Made by a program: the position numbers and the translations under genes. Below are positions 44,795-52,462 of a stretch of 64,000 nt of DNA, in pieces (position 1 is the stretch's first letter; each line of letters begins with the position of its first letter). Below the pieces are notes generated by a model, which did no database searches, was not told where the DNA came from, and saw nothing but the letters and a program-made list of their open reading frames with translations. The stretch lies in assembly GCF_007830495.1 (NCBI RefSeq), contig NZ_VLKW01000003.1, positions 496,001 through 560,000 on the forward strand, written 5' to 3'. This stretch comes from Pseudoduganella flava (GTDB taxonomy: Bacteria; Pseudomonadota; Gammaproteobacteria; Burkholderiales; Burkholderiaceae_D).

Positions 44795-45346
44795 ATGCTG
44801 AAGAAGATGGCTGTGATTGCCGCGCTGGCGGCATGCGGAATCGCCAGGGCCGAGGTGCAGGAGCTGAAGGTGGTCTACCGGGGCTTTTACGACGTGTATG
44901 CGAAGCAGTTCAAGCCGAAGTTTCTGGAAATCGCGTATTTCAATGTGGACGACCGCAATCACGATGGCACGTACTCGCTGGACGAGGTGGTCAAATTCGA
45001 ATGGGGCAGCGTTCATTATGAGGGTCAGTGCTACAGCGACCCCACGGTCTGGAACTGCCTCAGCAGCTTTTCCTATACCCCTGGAAGCAACCCGTCATTC
45101 AGCGCCGGCTTCGGCGTGGCTGACGACATGTTCCCTTGGGGGCACTCGATCGTTGCGGGCGATCATGTTGAGTGGTACTCGCGCTCAGGTTCGGGATATT
45201 TGAAATGGACGGACGAGACCACGACGGAGATCATGCCTGCTTCCGCCTATGTGCCGGCCTTGCCGGAACCGTCGCAGTACGCGATGTTCGGCCTGGGCCT
45301 GGCCGGCGTGCTGGCGGCCTCGCTGCGCCGCAAGCGCGCTGCCTGA
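44795..45346 (+). CDS. PEP-CTERM anchored exported protein
   Basis: 183 residues. Signal peptide 1-19 (MLKKMAVIAALAACGIARA). The end 'VPALPEPSQYAMFGLGLAGV' followed by LAASLRRKR is a PEP-CTERM sorting tail: Pro-Glu-Pro, one membrane helix, arginine cluster. Such proteins are processed by exosortase and belong to exopolysaccharide-producing bacteria. The mature domain contains 'YFNVDDRNHDGTYSLDEVVK', whose DxxDHDGxxS-like loop could bind calcium. Function is unknown. GACAGGAGATAACCA precedes the ATG. Confidence 0.88.
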   Translation: MLKKMAVIAALAACGIARAEVQELKVVYRGFYDVYAKQFKPKFLEIAYFNVDDRNHDGTYSLDEVVKFEWGSVHYEGQCYSDPTVWNCLSSFSYTPGSNPSFSAGFGVADDMFPWGHSIVAGDHVEWYSRSGSGYLKWTDETTTEIMPASAYVPALPEPSQYAMFGLGLAGVLAASLRRKRAA

Positions 45347-45359
45347 AGCGGGCGCACCG

Positions 45360-47231
45360 CTACTTGTAGCGGATCGCCCAGCGGATCGTCACCGGTCCGT
45401 TCATCGTGAACGGACCCAGTCCGCAACTGACCAGCGTATTCATCGGCCCATACGGCGCCTGGAACGCGGCTGCACCATTGGTCGGCTCGGCGCGGCAATC
45501 CCGCAGGCCGTCGACGCGGTACTCGGTCACGTCGCCGTCGGCAAAGCGGATCGTGTTGCCCTCCACCTGCGGCTGCGCCGAGAACGACGCGAAGTCCAGC
45601 GTCACCCGCCGCACCGGCACGGCGCCGCGCGGCGTGTAGACGTCCGTGCGCGTGACGAGTCCGGGCTCGAACGCGTAGGTCGTCGTTAGCCGGATGCGAT
45701 CGTCCTTGACGGGCGCCTTGCCGCCCAGGCGCGCCAGCTCATCCTGGTGGTAGCGCACGACGTACCTGCCGCTGTCGCGGCCCTCCTCGATCCCCTTGAC
45801 GTACGACGTGGCCAGGAGCTCGGTGCCGTCGGCCAGCGTGAACTTCGGCAGCAGCTGGGCATGCGCCGCGCCGCTGTCGGCGATGCCGGACACGATGCCC
45901 GGCGCGAACGGCAGCGGGTAGTACGGGCTGTTGTCGTACTGCCCTGCCCCGCCGTTCACCATCAGCAGCGAGAACACGTGCCGGCGATCGCGGAACACGG
46001 CCAGCGCGCGGTCGTACTCGCCCTGCGCGAACCACGTCAGCGCGAACGGCGGCTGGGTGCGGTCCAGCCACGCCTGCAGGTCGGCGCGCGGGGCCTTGCC
46101 GCGCATGCCCGCCTCGTTCCACAGCTCGTTCGTTGCAATCAGCTGGTGCAGCAGCGAGAAGTTCTCGCCCAGGATGCGGTGCTTGCCCCGATACGTGTCG
46201 GTGCGGCGGCCCTTGCCCCACATGTCCAGCGAATGCAGCGCGGGGTCGTACCAGAAGTCCATGTAGCGTGCCGCCACGCGGCTGGAGAACGCATACGCGT
46301 ACTCCTTCTCCTCGGCGCCGAGCACGCCGAGGTAGGCGGCGATCGACAGGATTTCGACCAGCGCCGTCTCGCCGTAAGGCCCCAGCGAGCGGCCGAATGC
46401 GAAGCCCGTGCCGGCCGTGTTCATCTGCGCCAGTGCCACCGTGGCCGCCTTGCGCAGCAGGGCCTTCAGGTCGTCCGTGACGGGCAGCCCCGTCTCCACG
46501 TAGCGCTCGCAGATCTCGGCGATCAACAGGATGCTGTAGCGGTCGAAACGCCCTTCGCCCGCCGTCTCGTCGGAAAAGCCGAACTTGCCCGAATACGCCG
46601 CGTAGTGCTGCAGCATCTTCTCGAGCAGCACCTGGCTGGCGCTGGCGTCCTCCCACCCCAGCAGCATGCGCAGCCGGGCGATCGAGAAGGCCACGCCGTA
46701 GTAGTTCGTCGGCAGGTTGATGAGGTCATAGCCGGGCGTCCTGACGAACGTGCGCCAGTCCAGCCGCGCGCGCAGCTTGGCCAGCGTGGCGGGCGTGAAC
46801 GCCTGCTCCAGCAAGCCGGCTTCGCGCAGCCGGTACAGCATGCCGATGTAGTAGTAGATGCCCCACGTGTGGTTGTCCATGTCCACCGTCAGGTCGGCGA
46901 TGCGGCGGTACTGCGCCAGCAGCGCGGGCAGGCGCGGATCGTCGCGTGGCGTCTGCAGCAGCACATGGCCCAGGCCGGCGGCCACTTTCCCCGGCAGGAA
47001 CTTGTCGCCGCTGCCGAACGCGCGCTGGCCGTCGATCGTCGTGTCCAACCCCTGTTCGGCCAGGCGGGCGAAAAACCAGTCCAGCTGGCGATAGGCGTTG
47101 CCGGCCACGGTGCGGTCCATCGGCTGCAGCGCCAGCGGCGGTTCGTAGGCGGCATACGACACCTCCGCCCATGCCGGGGCGGCGCACAGCAGCGCCGCCA
47201 GCAGGGCGGTGCGAATCGTCCTATGAGTCAT
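45360..47231 (-). CDS. Large secreted protein, candidate polysaccharide-acting enzyme
   Basis: 623 residues. Signal peptide MTHRTIRTALLAALLCAAPA cleaved near 'AWA'. The N-terminal half (about 30-380) is helical, with aromatic motifs 'YRQLDWFFARLAEQGLDTTI', 'DNHTWGIYYYIGMLYRL' and 'NLPTNYYGVAFSIARLRMLL' that resemble the (alpha/alpha)6 barrel of polysaccharide lyases and unsaturated-glycan hydrolases. The C-terminal half ('LADGTELLATSYVKGIEEGR', 'YHQDELARLGG', 'RRVTLDFASFSAQPQVE') looks like beta-sandwich. I cannot name a family. A LacI-type operator in its promoter matches that before udh, so it likely works on uronate-containing polymers. Confidence 0.65.
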   Translation of the reverse strand: MTHRTIRTALLAALLCAAPAWAEVSYAAYEPPLALQPMDRTVAGNAYRQLDWFFARLAEQGLDTTIDGQRAFGSGDKFLPGKVAAGLGHVLLQTPRDDPRLPALLAQYRRIADLTVDMDNHTWGIYYYIGMLYRLREAGLLEQAFTPATLAKLRARLDWRTFVRTPGYDLINLPTNYYGVAFSIARLRMLLGWEDASASQVLLEKMLQHYAAYSGKFGFSDETAGEGRFDRYSILLIAEICERYVETGLPVTDDLKALLRKAATVALAQMNTAGTGFAFGRSLGPYGETALVEILSIAAYLGVLGAEEKEYAYAFSSRVAARYMDFWYDPALHSLDMWGKGRRTDTYRGKHRILGENFSLLHQLIATNELWNEAGMRGKAPRADLQAWLDRTQPPFALTWFAQGEYDRALAVFRDRRHVFSLLMVNGGAGQYDNSPYYPLPFAPGIVSGIADSGAAHAQLLPKFTLADGTELLATSYVKGIEEGRDSGRYVVRYHQDELARLGGKAPVKDDRIRLTTTYAFEPGLVTRTDVYTPRGAVPVRRVTLDFASFSAQPQVEGNTIRFADGDVTEYRVDGLRDCRAEPTNGAAAFQAPYGPMNTLVSCGLGPFTMNGPVTIRWAIRYK

Positions 47232-47254
47232 CGGGTCTCCGTTTGTCTTGCTCT

Positions 47255-47300
47255 GTAAAACGTTTAACCTGATGGTAGAAGATTTGCTGCCGAAGGTAAA
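47255..47300 (-). promoter_or_regulatory. Promoter and LacI-type operator of the secreted-protein gene
   Basis: On the minus strand TTTACC (47300-47295), a 17-base spacer and TACCAT (47277-47272) precede the palindrome GTTAAACGTTTTAC (47268-47255), which matches the udh operator at 13 of 14 positions. The operator covers the likely transcription start. Confidence 0.65.
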
Positions 47301-47313
47301 GCCAAAGAATGTG

Positions 47314-48306
47314 TCAGGTGCGTGCGACGGTCGAGCCGCGCAGGATCAGCTGGGGCTCGATCAGCGTGAACGGCGCCGTCGGCCGGCCGTCGATCGCGTC
47401 CAGCAGCTTCTCCATCGCGGCTACGCCCATCCGCTCGCTGTGCAGGTCCACCGTCGTCAGCGGCGGCGACGTGTAGTTCCCGTACAGGATGTTGTCGAAG
47501 CCCGTCACCGAGATGTCGGCCGGGATGCGAAAGCCCAGCGTTTGCGCGGCCTTCATGAAGCCCAGCGCCATCAGGTCGTTGTAGCAAACCAGCGCATCCG
47601 GATGGTCGGCGCCCAGCATGATCGACGAGCAGATGCGCTCCCCTTCCAGCGCGGACGGCGCCGCCGCGTCGAACACCTGCAGCTGCAGGCCGTGCGCGGA
47701 CAGGCATTCCTGCACGCCGCCCATGCGCTCCTCGTCGCGGCGTGACTTCGAGAAGCCCAGGTAGGCGATGCGCTTGTGGCCCAGCGTGACGAGGTGGCGA
47801 GTGGCCATGTAGGCGCCGCGGTGGTCGTCGCTGGCCACCGTGGGCAAGGTCAGGTGCGGCAGGCGGCCGAAGAACACCAGCGGCTTGTCGAGGCCCGCCA
47901 GCCATTCCAGCTCCTTGTCCTGCATCCGCGAGAAGATGATCAGCCCATCGACGCGGCGCGCCAGCGCCTCGAGCTGGGGCCGTTCGCGGCCCGGGTTTTC
48001 TTCGGTGTCGACCAGCAGCACCGTGTAGCCGTGCGCCTGCGCGACGCGGTTCGCGCCTTTCACGATGCTGGTGAAGTGCGGATTCGTCACGTCCAGCACG
48101 GACAGGCCCACCGTCTTCGTGCGCCCCGTGATCATCGACTGTGCGAGCGGGTTGGAACGATACCCCAGCTGTTCGATCACCTGCGTGATCTTCGCTTCGA
48201 CGGCGGGCGAGAACCGCTGCGTGCCGTTCATGAACTTGGACACGGTGGCGGTGGAGACGCCGGCGGCGGCGGCCACGTCGCGAATGGTCGGAACGTTTTT
48301 CTTCAT
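47314..48306 (-). CDS. LacI-family regulator of uronate genes
   Basis: 330 residues. The headpiece 'PTIRDVAAAAGVSTATVSKF' with MNGTQRFSPAV and the hinge 'QLGYRSNPLAQSMITGRT' are typical LacI/GalR. The periplasmic-binding-protein-like core follows (61-325), with 'TGFDNILYGNYTSPPLTTVD' near the end. Hinge residues of this kind bind the central CpG of palindromes such as AAACGTTT, and exactly such sites (GTTAAACGTTTAAC) lie upstream of udh and of the secreted-protein gene. It is divergent from udh and shares its control region. The inducer is probably a hexuronate or its lactone. Confidence 0.92.
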   Translation of the reverse strand: MKKNVPTIRDVAAAAGVSTATVSKFMNGTQRFSPAVEAKITQVIEQLGYRSNPLAQSMITGRTKTVGLSVLDVTNPHFTSIVKGANRVAQAHGYTVLLVDTEENPGRERPQLEALARRVDGLIIFSRMQDKELEWLAGLDKPLVFFGRLPHLTLPTVASDDHRGAYMATRHLVTLGHKRIAYLGFSKSRRDEERMGGVQECLSAHGLQLQVFDAAAPSALEGERICSSIMLGADHPDALVCYNDLMALGFMKAAQTLGFRIPADISVTGFDNILYGNYTSPPLTTVDLHSERMGVAAMEKLLDAIDGRPTAPFTLIEPQLILRGSTVART

Positions 48307-48357
48307 TATCGGGTCCGGTCTGGGGTGCCGGCGATCTTACCATGCGCGCCGGGCCGG

Positions 48358-48414
48358 TTGACGGGAAAGCCGATGGCGGTATACTCGCCACAACACCAAG
48401 TTAAACGTTTAACT
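48358..48414 (+). promoter_or_regulatory. udh promoter with LacI-type operator
   Basis: TTGACG (48358-48363), a 16-base spacer and TATACT (48380-48385). The perfect palindrome AGTTAAACGTTTAACT (48399-48414) follows just downstream of the start point, a position that blocks elongation. Confidence 0.85.
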
Positions 48415-48435
48415 CAATCGACCCGAAAGGCCCTC

Positions 48436-49254
48436 ATGAGCACCATCGACAAACCCTTCAACCGACTGCTGCTGACAGGCGCCGGCGGCGGCATCGGCAC
48501 CGTGCTGCGCGACCGCATCAAGCCGTGGGCCCGTGTCGTGCGGCTGGCCGACATCGGCGACCTGGGCGAAGCGCGCCCCGGCGAGGAAATCATGCGTTGC
48601 GACCTGGCGGACCGGGACGCCGTGCTGGCGATGATGGAAGGCGTCGACGCCGTGCTGCACTTCGGCGGCATCTCCGTCGAGGACCAGTTCGTGCCGATCA
48701 TGAACGCCAACATCCTCGGCCTGCACCACCTGTACGAAGCGGTGCACAAGCATGGCGTGGGACGCGTGGTGTACGCCAGCTCCAGCCACACGGTGGGCTT
48801 CTACCGGACGACGGAGCGGGTAGATGCGGACATGCCGCTGCGCCCGGACGGCTTCTACGGCCTGTCGAAATGCTTCGGTGAGGCGCTGTCGCGCTACTAC
48901 TACGACCGCTGCGGCATCGAGACCGTGTGCCTGCGCATCGGCTCGTCGTTCCCCGAGCCGAAGAACGCGCGCATGATGACGACGTATCTGGCCTACGACG
49001 ACCTGGTGGAGCTGGTGCGCTGCGCGCTGTTCACGCCGCGCGTGGGGCATACGATCGCGTTCGGCACGTCCGCCAACGCGACGCAGTGGTGGGACAACGG
49101 CAAGGCCGCGCACCTGGGCTACGTGCCGCGCGCCAGCTCGCAGGCGTTCGCCGGCAACTTCCCGCCGACAGCCGAGCGGCCGCCTGCCGGCGACCCGACG
49201 ACGATCTACCAGGGCGGCCCGTTCGTCAGCGCGGGGCCGATGTACAGGGACTGA
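48436..49254 (+). CDS. udh: Uronate dehydrogenase
   Basis: 272 residues, an extended short-chain dehydrogenase. It oxidises D-galacturonate or D-glucuronate with NAD+ to the aldaro-1,5-lactone, the entry step of the oxidative pathway. The NAD motif is GAGGGIG (15-21); the active-site pair is Tyr141 and Lys145 in 'GFYGLSKCFGEA'; and 'YASSSHTVGFYRTT' with 'LRIGSSFPEPKNARMMTTYL' matches known Udh proteins. ATG 48436 follows CGAAAGGCCCTC. Its last 29 bases overlap the 3' end of the epimerase gene on the other strand. Confidence 0.93.
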   Translation: MSTIDKPFNRLLLTGAGGGIGTVLRDRIKPWARVVRLADIGDLGEARPGEEIMRCDLADRDAVLAMMEGVDAVLHFGGISVEDQFVPIMNANILGLHHLYEAVHKHGVGRVVYASSSHTVGFYRTTERVDADMPLRPDGFYGLSKCFGEALSRYYYDRCGIETVCLRIGSSFPEPKNARMMTTYLAYDDLVELVRCALFTPRVGHTIAFGTSANATQWWDNGKAAHLGYVPRASSQAFAGNFPPTAERPPAGDPTTIYQGGPFVSAGPMYRD

Positions 49255-50395
49255 AGTCCGTTCGCGCTGGTGCGACGCCGAAGCGGAACGTCGTCACCGA
49301 ACGCATCACCTGGCCCGGGTACAGCGCGGTGCTGGGGAAGGCGCTCTGGTTCGGACTGTCCGGCAAGTGCTGCGTCTCGAACGCGAATGCGTCGTGCTTG
49401 CGGTAGGGCTGGCCCGTGCTGCCCCGCTCCACGCCGTCGAAGCCGTTCGCCGTGTAGAACTGCGCGGAGGGTTCGGTGGTGAAGATCTCCATGCGCCGGC
49501 CGCTCGCGCTGTCGTCGATGACGGCGGCGCGCACGAGCTGCCCGGCCGGCTGGTCGAACACGTAGCTGTGGTCGAACCCCTGCGGCGGCGCCAGCGCGCC
49601 TTCCGGCTTGGCCAGCAGCGGCGTGATGTCGGTGGGCCGGCGCAGGTCGAGCGGCGTGCCGGCCACGCTGGCCAGCTCGCCCGTCGGCACGCGCACGTCG
49701 TCGGTGACGGCGTAGCGTTCGGCCGCGATGCAGAAGCGGTGCGTGGCGAGGCCGCCGCTGCCGGCGCCGGCCAGGTTGAAGTAACCGTGGTTGGTGAGGT
49801 TGACGACCGTCGGCGCATCCGTGCGGGCCGCGTATTCGATCGAGAATTCGTCGCGCGCGCGTTGCAGGCGGTACGTGACCTCGATCGTCAGGGTGCCGGG
49901 AAAGCGCTGGTCGCCGTCCGGGCTGACCAGCGTGTAGACGGAGCCGATCGACGCCTTGTCGGCGAAGTCGCGGCGCCGCCACACCCGCTTCTCGTAGCCG
50001 TCCGGGCCACCGTGCACGGTCATGCCGCGCGCGTTCGGAATCAGTTCGACCGTCTTGCCGTCCAGCGTGTAGCGCGCCTTGCCGATGCGGCCGGCGTAGC
50101 GGCCGATGATGGCCGCATGCTTGGCGCGGCCGCGTTCGTAGGCGGCGAGATCGGGCAGGTCCAGCACCACGTTGGCGCGGCGGCCCTGCCGGTCCGCCAC
50201 GGTCGCGCCGGTGATCGTCGCGCCGTAGTCGATGTAGGACAGGGTCATGCCGCGCGCGTTCGTCAGCGTGACCTGCTCGACGGCCTGGCCCGCCGCGGTC
50301 GTGCCGTAGGGCCGCGTAGCGATCCGGGTATCGGCGCCGTGGGCCACGGAGGCGGCGCCGGCCAGTGCCAGCGCCAGGAGGGCGGGCCGGATCAC
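49226..50395 (-). CDS. Exported aldose 1-epimerase (galactose mutarotase family)
   Basis: 389 residues from GTG 50395. Signal peptide 'VIRPALLALALAGAASVAHG'. The mutarotase landmarks are 'YGATITGATVADRQGRRANV', 'IIGRYAGRIGKARYTLDGK', 'TVHGGPDGYEKRVW' (catalytic His), 'VVNLTNHGYFNLAG' (second His) and 'FETQHLPDSPNQSAFPSTAL' (catalytic Glu region). It interconverts alpha and beta anomers; secretion implies it acts on sugars before uptake. The GTG overlaps the stop of the permease gene by 4 bases, so import and mutarotation of hexuronates are coupled in expression. Confidence 0.9.
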   Translation of the reverse strand: MIRPALLALALAGAASVAHGADTRIATRPYGTTAAGQAVEQVTLTNARGMTLSYIDYGATITGATVADRQGRRANVVLDLPDLAAYERGRAKHAAIIGRYAGRIGKARYTLDGKTVELIPNARGMTVHGGPDGYEKRVWRRRDFADKASIGSVYTLVSPDGDQRFPGTLTIEVTYRLQRARDEFSIEYAARTDAPTVVNLTNHGYFNLAGAGSGGLATHRFCIAAERYAVTDDVRVPTGELASVAGTPLDLRRPTDITPLLAKPEGALAPPQGFDHSYVFDQPAGQLVRAAVIDDSASGRRMEIFTTEPSAQFYTANGFDGVERGSTGQPYRKHDAFAFETQHLPDSPNQSAFPSTALYPGQVMRSVTTFRFGVAPARTDFSPCTSAPR

Positions 50396-51792
50396 AGGTC
50401 CGTGATTTCCTTGTAGCGCGGCACCAGCGCCTTCATCAGCGCCCACGCGACCAGGTAGGCCAGCGCGCAGATCGTGAACATGATCATGTAGCCGGTGGAC
50501 AGCTTGCCCAGCGCGCCGTAGTAGTCGAACAGCCAGCCGCCCAGCTTCGACATCAGCACGCCGCCGATGCCGCCGGCCATGCCGCCGATGCCGACGACGG
50601 AAGCCACCGTCTTTTGCGGGAACATGTCGGACACGGTCGTGAACAGGTTCGCCGACCACGCCTGGTGGGCCGATGCGCCGATGCCGATCAACAGCACGGG
50701 CACCCAGTAGCTGATGGAGCCGAGCGGCTGGGCGAACAGCACGACGAGCGGGAACAGCGCGATCAGCAGCATCGCCTTCATGCGGCCGTCATACGGCGTG
50801 TCGCCGCGGTTCATGAAGTAGGCGGGGAAGTAGCCGCCGCCGATACTGCCGAACATCGTCATGCTGTACAGGACCGCGAGCGGCACGACGATGTCCGCGG
50901 CGCCCATCTGGTATTCGGCCGACAGGTATTTCGGCAGCCAGAACAGGAAGAACCACCACACGCCGTCGGTGAGGAATTTACCGGCCGCGAAGGCCTGCGT
51001 CTGGCGGTACGAGAGCAGGCGCAGCCACGATACTTTCGCGCCCCCCTGCACCGGCGCCGGCGCGGCGGCGCTCGTGTCGCTGCGCACGTACGCCAGCTCG
51101 GCGGGCGACAGCTTCTTCTCCGGCGCGTCGAACATCGTCTGCCAAAGCACCATCCAGATGAAGCCGATCACGCCGATCGCGATGAACGCTGCCTGCCAGC
51201 CCCACATCAGCGCGATCGGCGGCACCGTCAGCGGCGCCAGGATCGCGCCCACGTTGGCGCCCGAGTTGAAGATGCCGGTGGCGAATGCGCGCTCCTTCTT
51301 CGGGAAGAACTCGGCGGTGGCCTTGATCGCGGCGGGGAAGTTGCCCGCCTCGCCCACGGCCAGCACGGCACGCGACAGCATGAAGCCGACGATCGATGCC
51401 GGCGCGGCGACCATGCCCAGCGCCCCCATCAAGGAGCCGAACGCGGCGCCCATCGGCACCGAATACGCATGCAGCACGGCGCCGCCGGACCAGATCGCGA
51501 TCGCCCACATGTAGGCCTTCTTCGTGCCGAGCCGGTCGACGATCGGGCCGGCGAACACCATCGACACCGCGTACACGAACTGGAACGCGGCCGTGATGTT
51601 GGCGTAGTCCGAATTGGACCAGTTGAACTCCTTCGAGAGCTGGGGCGCCAGCAGCGAAAGCACCTGGCGGTCGAGATAGTTGACGGTGGTGGCGAAGAAC
51701 AGCAGTGCGCAGATCGTCCACCGGTACTTGCCGGCGGAAGCGGCCACGCGCTGGCCAGCACCCTGCTGGCTTACGGGCTCGTTCAGCTTCAT
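50392..51792 (-). CDS. exuT: Hexuronate MFS transporter (ExuT-like)
   Basis: 466 residues of the anion:cation symporter family. 'YRWTICALLFFATTVNYLDR' followed by QVLSLLAPQL, and 'AVGEAGNFPAAIKATAEFFP', then KKERAFATGIF, are near-diagnostic for ExuT/GarP-type permeases of hexuronates and aldarates. Twelve membrane helices are visible. The promoter carries the same palindrome as kdgD, linking uptake to the catabolic operon. The downstream gene is the secreted mutarotase. Galacturonate or glucuronate is the likely substrate; aldarate cannot be excluded. Confidence 0.9.
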   Translation of the reverse strand: MKLNEPVSQQGAGQRVAASAGKYRWTICALLFFATTVNYLDRQVLSLLAPQLSKEFNWSNSDYANITAAFQFVYAVSMVFAGPIVDRLGTKKAYMWAIAIWSGGAVLHAYSVPMGAAFGSLMGALGMVAAPASIVGFMLSRAVLAVGEAGNFPAAIKATAEFFPKKERAFATGIFNSGANVGAILAPLTVPPIALMWGWQAAFIAIGVIGFIWMVLWQTMFDAPEKKLSPAELAYVRSDTSAAAPAPVQGGAKVSWLRLLSYRQTQAFAAGKFLTDGVWWFFLFWLPKYLSAEYQMGAADIVVPLAVLYSMTMFGSIGGGYFPAYFMNRGDTPYDGRMKAMLLIALFPLVVLFAQPLGSISYWVPVLLIGIGASAHQAWSANLFTTVSDMFPQKTVASVVGIGGMAGGIGGVLMSKLGGWLFDYYGALGKLSTGYMIMFTICALAYLVAWALMKALVPRYKEITDL

Positions 51793-51867
51793 AGGATCAC
51801 ATATGTTGGTTATGGTTCGATCTCTCGGTCTCCAGCGAGATCAGCTGTGGAACCAGGCGGCGCCTTA

Positions 51868-51906
51868 GTTGTATGTCATCGTACAACCTAACCCAGCGTT
51901 AAGCAA
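51868..51906 (-). promoter_or_regulatory. exuT promoter with GntR-type operator
   Basis: On the minus strand TTGCTT (51906-51901), 17 bases, then TACGAT (51883-51878), the same layout as kdgD. The palindrome GTTGTA-N8-TACAAC (51868-51887) covers the -10. A half-site GTTGTATGAC lies at 51943-51952. Confidence 0.75.
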
Positions 51907-51965
51907 GCACAACCGATGCTCATTCGCTCACATCGCTGCGCAGTTGTATGACGACTTCGGGAACG

Positions 51966-52403
51966 CTATGGGCGGACGTAAGCGTAGCCTTCGGCTTGGC
52001 GCCGGATCACGTGGGCGACGCCGGACGGCACGATCGTGGTGCCCGGTACCAGGTCGGCCTCCGCGACGCCGAACCCCTGCATGCTGTTGCGGCACGCTTG
52101 CACCCGCACGCCCGCCGCGATCGCTTCACGCAGCCGCGGCGCCATGTCCGACTGCGTGCGCAGCATCTCGATGGCGGGGCCGAACACGACCAGTTCCAGC
52201 ACGGCGTCCGGCAGTTCGGCGCGGGCGTTGCGCAGGTTGTTGAAAACCATTTGCCATTTCTTCGGGTCCGCCTCGGTGGCCTGGAACACGGCACGGAGCG
52301 GCGCCGCGGCCAGCGCGGGAAGGCCGGCGGTCAGCAGCGCGAGTGCCGGCATGGCGGCCAGCGCGCGCAACGCGCTGCGCCGGGTGGTGGGTGAACGGTT
52401 CAT
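51966..52403 (-). CDS. Exported DsrE-like protein
   Basis: 145 residues. The twin-arginine-like start 'NRSPTTRRSALRALAAMPAL' is followed by a hydrophobic stretch, so it is exported, possibly by Tat. The mature domain has the DsrE/YchN-like fold: 'KKWQMVFNNLRNARAELPDA', 'LELVVFGPAIEMLR', 'GVRVQACRNSMQGFGV' with one Cys at the place of the active Cys of DsrE-like sulfur carriers, and 'VPSGVAHVIRRQAEGYAYVR'. Related periplasmic proteins accompany sulfur or cytochrome metabolism, but nothing nearby supports that here. Confidence 0.82.
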   Translation of the reverse strand: MNRSPTTRRSALRALAAMPALALLTAGLPALAAAPLRAVFQATEADPKKWQMVFNNLRNARAELPDAVLELVVFGPAIEMLRTQSDMAPRLREAIAAGVRVQACRNSMQGFGVAEADLVPGTTIVPSGVAHVIRRQAEGYAYVRP

Positions 52404-52462
52404 GGGGCTCCCTGGCCTGTGGTCGTGCTTGCCGTTATACCCTTGTCACGGGCCGATGACAA

